A DNA stretch of 64,000 nt, from contig BGZK01000741.1 of the NCBI GenBank assembly GCA_005406025.1, positions 62,001 to 126,000 of the forward strand. Direction: 5' to 3'. The notes beneath the pieces were generated by a model that was given only the letters and a program-made list of their open reading frames with translations, was not told the origin of the DNA and did no database searches. This document shows, piece by piece, positions 12,866 to 23,162 of this stretch. This DNA is from Eumeta japonica. Taxonomy: Eukaryota; Arthropoda; Insecta; Lepidoptera; Psychidae. Each line of letters opens with the position of its first letter. The first letter of the stretch is position 1. Both the position numbers and the translations under genes were made by a program.

Positions 12866-12982
12866 ATGTTATGTTTCGGTGCCAAATGCAATAGTGTCCT
12901 AAGAAATGGTAGAAGATATTACACGGTAGTAGGATGGGAAAAGTTACCAGTCGGCTTTCGAGGCGGACTAGCTCATGAAAAG
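12866..12982 (+). CDS. P5CS: Candidate alternative first coding exon of P5CS (mitochondrial leader, variant B)
   Basis: Seen: an ATG with A at -3 opens 39 codons (beginning MLCFGAKCNSVLRNGRRYY) that end at a good donor, AAG|gtgagt, in phase 0. The first 24 residues lack acidic side chains and carry several Arg and Lys, as in a mitochondrial presequence. The frame stays open upstream to 12776, immediately after an AG at 12774-12775, so a 207-bp internal exon 12776-12982 is also possible; it too would be phase 0 at both ends. Inferred: this is either an alternative first exon of P5CS or an optional second exon following 3732-3854. A foldback element ends about 240 bp before 12776. Splicing to 41464 would remove a 28.5-kb intron. 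I cannot decide between variants A and B from sequence alone. Confidence 0.5.
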
Positions 12983-13795
12983 GTGAGTTTTTTTTATTCC
13001 GGTATGTTCTATTGTTTGTTGTTGCAATTTTTAAGTTGGCGTGTTAATCTCTTATAATATGGTTTTTGATGTTTTGTTTTTTTTTTACCGGCTGGATCAA
13101 ACGGACTTTGCATTTGACAATGATGGCACAGAGTGTATGCTTGTTTACTAGTAAGGATAGACAACCTTAATAAACTTCGGAACCGATTTCAAAATTTCTG
13201 TCTTTCTATAAATCTGCAATTTTATATGGTCGTCACCATAATCTGGATCGTTATACATATTGGAATCAAAAACGGAACTGGGGTGGGATTAGCATCAGCC
13301 GGCCGAGATAAGCGGCAAATTGTTTCTATTTCTACAAACGCAAACGCTTTGTGGTATCCGACGTCTACTTAACAAAATTAAATTTCGATTCTTTATATTT
13401 GAGAATAACATATACACGGGAGTGATATTGGCTTATGAAATGTCACGTGACTTATAAGAGCGAAAATTTAAATTTTGGGAAACAAATACCGGTTACATCA
13501 AAGCGTTAACGTTTCTAGGAGTAGAAACGAGGTGCCGTTTGTTTCGGTCTGCTGATTGCGAATTGAGATGGAGATTAGAATCGCTAAAACGCTTTGGAAC
13601 TAGACAGAACTAGGTGACAAGCCGTGGGCGGCCGCTAGTATTTGATATTTAAATTTTTTTCTGTAGCTTTTGGGAATAATCAGTGAAACGTGATACAGTT
13701 ACAAAAATATAACGGTTTTGAGCTATAGTGTCTTTTAATAAAAATGAAAAATTTGTTCGTCTTTGGATATTCCTTCTTTCACAAAAAAATCTGCT

Positions 13796-14015
13796 TGTCA
13801 ACACTTTTTAATAACTATAAAATTGAAAAACAAAAAATGTTCCACAGAATTTTTACATTGTTAATCTGCTTGTCTGTACGTATACCATTTTTCAAACAAA
13901 AGTATAATTTACTTGTTTAATATTCAAGCAGAAAATTAGATTTTTGTCAATACTTTTTTATAACTATACATTGGAGAACGAAAATTGTTCCATAGAATTT
14001 TTATATTGTTATTGT
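13796..14015 (+). repeat. Direct duplication of about 70 bases, offset 149
   Basis: Two similar copies start with TGTCAACACTTTTT (13796) and TGTCAATACTTTTT (13945), and both continue with AACTATA, an A-rich part and TGTTCCAnAGAATTTTTA. Tandem duplication or two monomers of a decayed repeat. Confidence 0.65.
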
Positions 14016-15044
14016 AATAAATACACTTTATATAAATATTGGAGAATATCTCCAAAATGTTATAAGTAAATTTTCGATGACACAGTTTCTATTTAATAAA
14101 ATCAGTGCTAATTCGATTAACATCTCCATTTTACGTTATGAAATGAAATGCGAAATGTTCTTGCATTAAAAAATATTGGAGCAATTCAAATTGGTACATT
14201 CCTTTGATATTGATTCTTGCTCCAAGTTTTTCTGTTGAAAATATCATATGCAAAGCATATGACGGTTTCAATATAATTTCAGAATAGAAGAGGTCACGAA
14301 TTTTTGTACAGTACATATCAAAATACACTTAAACTGACTTTCGAAGAAATTTAAAATTATGCATGAAATTTATTCTTCGTATTTATTATAAGGGAATTCA
14401 TACGGTAATTTTAGCTTTAGAAAGTATTTTATAGCATTTTAAAGGACAAACGATCATGCGAGTCACGAAAGAGTAGGTGATCATTGCTGCCCATGGACAC
14501 TAGCATTACTAGTCGATTTACCGGTGCGTTGTGGGTCTTTCAGGCAATGGAATATCTGATGTTTAAAAACCTTTACATTTTCATACAACAGACGTTGTGT
14601 TGGACTGTCGGTTATCTGCTGAGATTTTATCGGAGTGGAATTTGATGATGCCCATGAATGGAGGCGTTCCAGACCGCCACAGGGAACATTGTATCGAAAT
14701 CTATGCAAATCTCAAAACAGATAACTTTAAATTCTAGTGTTTTATAAATTGAAGTTACCTAGTATTTAGTGATTTAGTGTTCTAAATACCTTACTTGGAC
14801 ATCGTTTGATTTTATTCCGATCATTCCCAAGCGGAGACTCACTGCTTCAAATAACCATAAAAATATGAAAATGTAATTTTTTTTAATACTTCTATTAAAT
14901 CTGTTTCACGATATGTATTTCAAAAACAAATAACGCTAAACACAGCTATTTCGTTTCACTTCTGTCACACTTTTTTATATAATATTTCAAACAAAGCATA
15001 TATAGGGTAATGAATAAAGCATAAATAAAAAAAAGCATAAATTA

Positions 15045-15668
15045 AGGTCGGGTAAAAAGTTTCATCATATTTTAATAATTAAGTAGTTACAGTAAAATCT
15101 CTTTGGTTGTGCTGCTTGTATCGGGCTAGTTTTGATACCGTTAAATGTATGATATTTCAAAAAAAGAAAAATTAAAAGTTAAAACAGTGTTCCGCCATTT
15201 TTCTATTGTATTTTTGTCCACTAAAACTTGAGACTCAAGAAGTAGAGAAAAAATAGCTGGAATTGATTAACAAAAAGGGTGTGGTTTTTCACCGTGATAA
15301 CGCCAGACCACACACACATTTAGTTACTCATCAAATATTGAAGGAATTTGGTTGGGAAGTGTTAATGCATCCACCCTATAGCCCTGACATTGCACCCTCA
15401 GATTTTTACCTATTTTGAACTCTTTACAATTATTTAGGTAGTGTCAGGTTTACATCAAAGAGGACTATCAAAACTGCTGGACGCAATTTTTTGATCAGAA
15501 ATCTCATAATTTCTACAGCAATTGGATTATGTCACTACCAACAAAATGGCAACCAGTTGTAGAAAAAAAAACGTATATATTTATGTATACTATACATGTA
15601 AATGAAATATAATGAAAAAATATGTTGAATTTGTATATAAAATAAGAAAAACACTTTTCCCCCGACCT
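15045..15668 (+). mobile_element. Deleted mariner element with both ends and a TA target duplication
   Basis: The left end AGGTCGGGTAAAAAG and the right end CTTTTCCCCCGACCT form terminal inverted repeats, each flanked by TA, the mariner target. Length 624 bases against about 1.3 kb for an intact element. The interior codes for the C-terminal half of a mariner transposase: a block reading GVVFHRDNARPHT, then HPPYSPDIAPSDFYLF and, after a frameshift, a tail related to FYSNWIMSLPTKWQ. Stop codons and frame changes make it inactive; the N-terminal DNA-binding half is deleted. Confidence 0.92.
15270..15545 (+). pseudogene. Mariner transposase, C-terminal fragment, broken
   Basis: Contains the HRDNARPHT block with a catalytic Asp and the PYSPDIAPSD block with the third acidic residue (D34D type). 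A stop follows the LF after this block; the remaining C-terminus continues in another frame. The first catalytic Asp and all of the helix-turn-helix region are missing. Known family: Tc1/mariner cut-and-paste transposases. Confidence 0.9.
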
Positions 15669-16849
15669 TATATATATATGTACATATGCTTTGTTTTGAG
15701 TCCATTCCACAATAATACTATAATACCATATAATACTAATAATACGAATTTATAAGATACGTAATTGATAGTGACATATTGAAAATTGTTGCGGGACTTC
15801 ATACCCTTAACGAATACATGAGTGTTTTCTGATAATTTGACCAAGCGTCGAATCATGACAATTCAAATTGGATTAGTAGGCCGAATGTCACGATTCTGTT
15901 AATTTTTTAACTAAATGTTGAAAAATTAACTTACATTAAATACCACATAATAACAATTTTAGTAAAATAAAAAAAAAAAACAAAATTACAAATAAGAACT
16001 TTTCGTTTGCTGAACCCTAGAAAATTTTTCATTATTCTTTGAAAATTATCCAAAAAATCGTTTAATTAAAAACATTAGTATATTTTTATATACGGTACAA
16101 ATATTTTTACAGATAAGGTAAAAAGTTGCTTCATAGCAAACACTTAAATTTTTCTCTATGCATTTATCTATAAATGATTTTTTTATTGGGTAAACTCCTT
16201 TTTGACAACTTCAAAATTTTGTTAATTAATTTGTTTTTTTCCTTTTATCAAATTCATCCGTGTATTAACCCATTGGAGAAATCTTATTTCTGCAAATGGA
16301 ATTGAGAATCAACATGGTGATTTCCTGTTTCATTAGATTGCGGCCGGCTCCCTTATGTAATAACTTAATCCTATTCAAAAAAAAAAAAGGTTTGTTTTCC
16401 GATTATCCCGAAGCGCCATTCGCGTAGACGGCGGATGGGATAAAAAAAGCTAACAATTTGGCTAAATTGGATATTTTAATAAGGATAAAAACTGCTGAGT
16501 TCGCAGACCTCGTGTCTATCGTTTATTTTCGCTAACACAATCTGAAATTAAATCAATTTCGAGCGAGCTCCGGAGTGAAATTAACTTTTATTAACTATTT
16601 TCGTGAAAGAGAAAGGTTTTGTTGTCGCTGTGTTTTTACTATCTTAAATTTGTTTTGACGTGGTCAATTCTGTAATAATGCCATATATCCGAAAATGCAA
16701 TTAGTAATATATTCTACTTCCTCGTTTAGATTTGACCTGTTATATATTATTATCATAAATATTGAATTTCAAAGTTTTGGGGTTTATTACTAAATTAAGT
16801 TTTTACTTTAGGAGATAAACTATTAAGCAAACTATTAGGTAGGAGACTT

Positions 16850-18530
16850 CGCTAGACGGGCGAGCCTTAAATACGAGATAGGCCGCCCGTCCCTTACCGT
16901 ATCTGTTCTGGAATACTCCGCGGCTGGAATCCCGAAATGCCTTGTCCATCCAGCTGGATGCCCTCCAGATTGGAAGGTTGGCGTTCGGCATCAGCAACCT
17001 CGCCATGGAGGCGTAAGGCGAACTCGAAGCTCTTAAAAATATAAGCTGCGATGTGAAGGAATCCGTTATCGGTAAATTGACGGCGATCAGCGAGTTCGTC
17101 CTTCGCCTCAAGGAGTCCCGCTCGAGTTACATAGCGGTACTTGAGCGGGAGAATGTTAGGAGGGCGGAGGAGATGGAAGCTGCGGAGAAGCGAATTTCTA
17201 AGACTACCGCGGAAAACCTGGACAGGATTCAAAAATAAAATAGATAAGATGGCGGCTGAGGAGATACCTCGACGCGAACAATTTTGGGACACTGGGGTCC
17301 CGGAAAAGTTGGAAGCTATCCGAAAGGTAGTTGAGGTGAAACCGGCCCCGCAACCACAAAACTACGCTGAGGCGGCGGCAAACCATCGGCTGCAGCTGTT
17401 CCACAGGTTCTTGGCCCAGAGGTCCGGTCCAGAGCGAGCTTACCCTCATAATATTTTCTAGAAACCATACCGCATAGCAGGTGGTTTACAAGCTGCACGG
17501 GGTTGTGGACGCTAGAGAGATGAGTATGGCCGTGGACTGGCTCAGTAAGTCTGGGAGTCAAAAAATGGTAGTGAGCTGATCTTCTCTAGAAGATGCACAA
17601 AAAATAGAGGAGTGGCGCCAGATTTGCAGGGCCGATGTAAAGGTTTTTAAAGCCGAAAAGAAACTGCCTACGGTAATAATCCGAGATATCCTTAAAATAA
17701 ATTTGTAAAAGGGCATCGTCAGGTCCATGAGGACACAAAATAAACAAATCTCCAATGGTCTTGACTGGAGTTGGGAGTGAGAAAAGGTGTCCTACAGGAG
17801 GTGGGCCAGAAATTACCTCGAGTGCCATCCAGTGCTAGAGGTCACGATCGAGCTCTACAACCGTCTCACTAAGGCCGGTTATGTATATATGGGGCTCCAG
17901 CGGCGCTCGGTATTCGCACAGTGTACGTGCTGTTTGGGCTACGGTTATCGAAGCGCTTCTGTAAAGAAGCGTCTGAGAACGTCGGCGCAAAGTATCAGTT
18001 TCGGAGCGCAGGATAGCCCCCAAAATGCATAAACTGCTTAAGGGATGGTCGTGAGGACACTGCGCATGGAGCGTTTAGCTCGGAGTGCAGTCTCCGACAC
18101 AAGTAGGACGAGATAGCTCGGTCTGAGGTGGTCTATTGTTAGCCACCAGCGTTCTGAACTGCTAAAACCGTATCCAAATGGCCGGAGATTGTCCACGGAG
18201 AGGTGCACTGGCCACGTATCCCAGTGGTTCATTAAGTCCAACTTGAGGCGAAGCAAACTTGCTACAACCGAACTGCCTGTCGAGACTGAAAGGCAAAAAA
18301 TCGTGGTAGCTCTAGTCCAGGAACCTTATGTTGGGAATATCGGCGAGCTGTGATGGTACCCAGGATGCCGAATGGTTCAAAAGACGACTCCGCGAAGAGG
18401 ACCCGTCACAGTCGCCATTATAATCCTGGACAGTGCCGTGGTCATCGGGGAGGACTGGACCCTCGTCAACAAAAACGTCATATCTGCCATGATAAAAGCT
18501 GGAAATTGCCGGATCGGCACTTTAGGTTAA
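16850..18530 (+). mobile_element. Degenerate R1-clade-like LINE: ORF1 (gag-like) and start of ORF2
   Basis: A GC-rich fossil. About 17050-17240 gives an acidic/basic coiled-coil-like segment. From 17590 to 18110 frames interrupted by stops give RTQNKQISNGLDW, RYRRWARNYLECHPVLEVT, LTKAGYVYMGLQRR and a CCHC-like knuckle region (QCTCCLGYGY), followed by a second one starting KCINCLREGR. These are typical of the ORF1 nucleic-acid-binding part of R1-clade non-LTR retrotransposons. From 18290 the phrase VALVQEPYVGNIGEL is the start of an apurinic-endonuclease domain of ORF2. Reverse transcriptase is absent, so the 3' part has been lost. Many stops and shifts; not functional. Confidence 0.85.
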
Positions 18531-18784
18531 ATAAAGCTGATATTACTACTTATGTTGTATTAAGCTTGGGCGTTTTCTTTGTACAGCAAAGATTCAATGA
18601 TAATTTAGGCATTTTTGAGCAATTACAATCGCTATTTTGATTGAAAATCAAAAACGTTGCCTACAGATACAGCTTCAGGTTAAATCGATAAAATAAATTG
18701 TTAATTGTAGTTATCTATGACGATTGTGTTCCTTGAAAGTCTTTGGAATATTTTCTATTTATATAAACGTTAACCCTTTAACGG

Positions 18785-18960
18785 CCTGAGCGGTGGTAGC
18801 TCAGTAGTTGAGAGTCTTGGCTTTGTAAAAGAAAGTATTGGCTTCGATCTCGACCACAGTCGTAATCTCGATCGCGCAATTTAAATGTCAACCTATTCTG
18901 TTACATTTCATATTTTTCGTATCATCGATCTGTGCTTGATAAACTCTGCTTGAAACATTA
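18785..18960 (+). repeat. tRNA-derived SINE copy 3 (short)
   Basis: Head GCGGTGGTAGCTCAGTAGTTGAG (A-box region, positions about 18790-18812) and decayed B box GGCTTCGATCTCG at about 18840. The body after this is short or unrecognisable. It follows the broken LINE within 300 bases. Confidence 0.65.
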
Positions 18961-19737
18961 ACACGTATTGCTTATACGATTGCCCGAATATTCTCTTATA
19001 CACAGACGTATCCGTGTAAAACTTACTGTCGTATCAAGGATACAACCAAACAAGAAATTCTTTTTCCATTATTATATTGTATTATATATTTCCATGTTTA
19101 TTTACAGACTATACTGTTTGATTAACCTAATTCCGGTTAGGTTGCTTCCGGGCATATTTTTGTATCACAATATTTATACCATGATGCGTTCCATCACGCA
19201 CCCTGTTAAATTTTAACGGTATACGTCCGCCCATTATAGCTATTAAGGGATTCACACTGTGTGGTGGAATGGACCTTAGTGTATTTTTAAATAATCTTTA
19301 TTTAAATAGAATATCGCAATAGTGTCATTACAATTTAATAAATGATAACCTCCTAGTTCGTTGATGAAGAGTTCCTTGAAAGCAAACGAACCGGCGTCAT
19401 TTTGAAGTAACTGCCTTCGCACGAACTTTTTTCTCGGCTAATTGAAACGCCGGCGAGCGCCCCAACGGGCACTAATTAAAAACCGACAAAGATAATATTC
19501 ATAATTCACACAGAAGCTCAAAATTTGATCCACCTTTCACAAGTTTTGGGTTTGATTAAAACTTTGATTGCGTCATTCCAGTTAGTGCCTGTACTAAAAT
19601 CTGCTGCTTTTAAATAGCCCCAGTTCGTAGTTGAAAAAAATGTTAATTCTTGTCACTGCAAAAAAAAAAAACATATTTGAGTGCACATTGTTTTCTTAGT
19701 TATATCTAGAAAAATGTGCCAAAAGTACTCGACACAT

Positions 19738-19890
19738 AGATGCCAGCAAAATTATTAAAAAAATTTCAAAGAAGGGTTGCCAGTATACGGTTTTCGAGTC
19801 ATTGCCGAAAAACTGTGTGTTACTCAACAAAGGAAAGTAAGTACCCTGAAGATACGCTTTTGCTGGTGCAATTTTTACATCTTATTTTAC
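19738..19890 (+). repeat. Dispersed non-coding repeat, copy 1
   Basis: Shares ATTGCCGAAAAACTG, CTCAACAAA and TGAAGATACGCT in the same order and spacing with 35460-35600, 15.7 kb away. Non-coding; no ends visible. Confidence 0.7.
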
Positions 19891-20680
19891 ATTTTGAGAC
19901 TATGGTAAGTGGTTTGATTGTGTTTTAACGCGCTTAAAATTTAATAAGTAATTATGTATATAGGTAAATACTTATATTAAAATATGTAATGCATTATAGT
20001 AAACTAATTTAATAGTAATAAAATATACTTTAAATAAACCTTGTACAAAAGATAAAAGGACTGGTCGTTTTCGAATAATTGTCGAGCACGTGAAACAGTC
20101 TCTTGAGACCTCAAGTCATTTTAATGACGCTGTTGTGTTGAACGGATAGTAAATATTTGTTTATGCACCATGCAAAATTATGGTAACATAAAATAATATC
20201 ATCAACAATTAATATCTGTCTTTTGTGGGCTTGTTTTTAGACGTGAAACAGTCAACTCAATTAATAGATTCACGGTATCAAACAAAAAAAAACCCCTCGA
20301 AGGCCGCATATTGTGACGAGCAAATACGGAACCCTACACGGCATATGTCTCAACACGCGCTTGGTCGGTTTTTTTTATAAACGTCAATTGTTTTATAATT
20401 TTTACAATTGTTTATGTAAGAGTTTGAAAGTTACGCATATTTTTTAGATGTGATTACGAATCCAGCTTCCAAACATATTTTTACTCTTAATAACATGAAT
20501 CTAGACGTTTTCCAACTAACAAGCTATACTAAAACGGTTATGTTAATATGCAGTTTGACTAAACATATGTTTAGTATTTGTATGAATCTCTTTTTTATGA
20601 TATATCGTAATTCCATCACAAACAAAAACCTTTCTTCCTTGATATTACTGTGAAATTGAAACTCCTTAATTGCTTGTTTG

Positions 20681-23022
20681 CCTCACTAAGGGCATGTACA
20701 GACGGTCGTCGTTTTTGCAATTGAAGTGATCATTTGAAGTCGCTTGCCGTTGGACCGCTAGATGTGAGAGTTTGGCCAACACAGACGCGTTTCGACCTTG
20801 TACACTGAGAGAAAAAAAATAGTGAATTACATTAATAATTACGAATGCGAGTAATTCCCACGACAGCAAAAGTTTTGTAAAAGCTGCAAATCCGGTTTAG
20901 TAATTCCTTTTACTTATTTTTAGTAGTGAGTTTTGTAACTGCCAAAACCATGACGTCACGAATCTTTCTTTTTATTACAAATCCTTTTGTAATTCCAAGT
21001 ATATAGTTAATAAGATCGAGTACTGAATATTGTAATTTTTAGTATACAGTTATAATACTTAATAAGATGTTTAGTAATTCCAAGTATATAGTTAGTAAGA
21101 TTGAGCACTGCGTTTTTTAATTTCTAGTATGCATTTGTAACGATTAATATAATGTTTTGTAATTTCTGGTGTGGTTTTACTACTGTTAAATATTACATTA
21201 AAATTTTGTGATACCAACTACTTAATTACTAGTAATTAATATTTGCAATCTTTCATATATAGTTGTTATACTTGATACCAAGCTTTATATTTCGTGATAA
21301 GTAATAATTAGTATTAAAAACTATATTATGAATAGCAACTGTAAGAAAATGGATTTTTTATAATAACACTACACTTTTGTTGCAACTGTTAGTAAAAACT
21401 AATAAAAACGAACCATTATAATAAACCGGAAACACAAAGCTTGGTATAAAGTATTAGGTACAATTACACATATAAAATTACAAAACGTAATATTGAATAC
21501 TAATAATGATATAATAAGCATTACAAAATATAATATATATTTTAATATTAATCACAATACTCTTGCTGTAACTGAAAATAATGAACTGTTTCCGGAATAG
21601 TGAAACTAAAATTAGTATTCATTAAAATATAGTTCTAAGGTTTAACTGATTTATTTACTTTCACTTTAATCAACAGAAAATATTATTATTACACTAAACA
21701 ATACGATTTATAAAATTTTAATCAATAAACATTCATTTAGGAAACCTATTTACAATAACAATACTAACCTAACAAAAATAAGTACAGTAATCTTAATATG
21801 TACCTGTAAACACAATAACAGGAATGTTAGTTTTACGAGAAAAATGCGCGCGAAGCGCACAGACGGGGCGATCCCATCTTTGATCGTTTCTAGGTATTTA
21901 AGGATATAACATAAACTAAACCAGTTTAGGGCATTAATACGCACAATTACACACCTTTTGGTCATGCCTGTCAGAAATGAATTGAGTTTGCGCTACGACA
22001 TTACTCGGTATTTAAGAAATATGAATACTAATAATTAATAATAATTTTGTATAAATTAAAAAGAAAATACGAATTGTTACGTATGCACCTTTTGAAATTC
22101 CAAAACTCACTAATCATTACTAACTGGCTCACTAACCAATTAGGAAATACAATAGAACTAGAAATAATTAATGTCTTTTGCTGATATTATAAAAGCATTT
22201 TTGTTTTTTTTTGCCACAAATTTTCTTATAGTTACAAAGATCTTTAAATATTAATGGCTACGATTTGTAGGAATTAAACAAGCGGCAGTCACTTGGACTT
22301 AAATAATATCTTTTCTTGATATTACAAATACGATTACTAATTTTTAAATAACTTTGTACTACTACATTGTAAATATTAATTTGTTTTACTAATTGCTGCA
22401 ATTACTAAAACAGTTTTGTTGTTATTACATTTCAATATTACACAACTGGTGTAATAATTAATTAAATGCAGTGGATATTTCCAAACAAACCTTTGTTTTT
22501 AAAACATAAACTTACCAATAACGGCAAACACAAAATAATTTTCTAATTTTTGCAAAATAATTTCTCTCAGTGCAGTCTCCAATGGTCACGGCCGCTATTG
22601 ACGTGGCAACTTCTCTGGGTGTGGGAGGGTGTTCATGGGTGACTGTGATTACCTATTCTCCAGTGGTTCGAAAGCTCGTTTGCCTCTTTAAAATTTCTAT
22701 AAAAATGAACGAAAAGGATTCTATCCAATATCAATTCTTATATTGCTTCTTTAAAAATAAAGACATGATTGCATATGGAAGTCTAGCGACTACGATGCGA
22801 GTATTATACGATATCTCTGCGTTCTAAAGTAAAAGAAACGGTTGTGCTTCGGTTTCGGGATCCATTCTGGCACTGTCTCTCGTACTAGACAGCCAAAGTC
22901 GTCGACAGGCGTCGACGTTCGTGACGGAACGACAATTGGCAGTCGTGAATTGTAAGCGACTTCGCATGACGTCTATTTCAAATGTAAAAACAACGTTCGT
23001 ATGCACGAGCCCTTAGGCGAGG
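20681..23022. mobile_element. Outer terminal-inverted-repeat element, interrupted by a second element
   Basis: The left end starts CCTCACTAAGGGC and the right end, read on the minus strand, starts CCTCGCCTAAGGGC. About 65 bases are alignable on each side, including GTTTTT, TTGAA and GAAGTCGCTT at corresponding positions. The outer element's own sequence is 20681-20802 plus 22573-23022, with no transposase visible, so it is non-autonomous. No clear target-site duplication was found. The superfamily is not assigned. Confidence 0.7.
20803..22572. mobile_element. Inner AT-rich element with CACTGAGAGAAA termini
   Basis: Starts CACTGAGAGAAA (20803) and ends with its exact inverse TTTCTCTCAGTG (22572). 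The 1.77-kb interior is extremely AT-rich and full of phrases such as AGTAATTCC and TTTGTAATT on either strand; it includes a direct repeat of about 40 bases, CAAGTATATAGTTA... at 20995 and 21080. No coding capacity. It sits inside the element at 20681-23022. Termini starting CACT-G suggest a CACTA- or Chapaev-like DNA transposon, but the flanks show no clean duplication, so this is only a suggestion. Confidence 0.65.
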
Positions 23023-23126
23023 CCGTTGATCTAGCGTTGATTAAAGCGATCGGCTGACGCGTTATGGTTTCTTTTTACGTAACTACGGCGCAGTGAAGTA
23101 AGGGTAATGAATTTAACAGCATTTAA

Positions 23127-23162
23127 TGAGCTACCATATAGTATACACTATATGGTAGCTCA
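23127..23162. repeat. Perfect 16-bp hairpin
   Basis: TGAGCTACCATATAGT and its exact complement are separated by the four bases ATAC. It lies about 100 bases beyond the right end of the outer TIR element. Could be a remnant of a foldback element or a transcribed hairpin. Confidence 0.8.

Noticed and set aside
17053..18032. Several overlapping frames on both strands within the LINE
   Set aside because: They are pieces and shadows of the broken R1-like ORF1, not separate genes.
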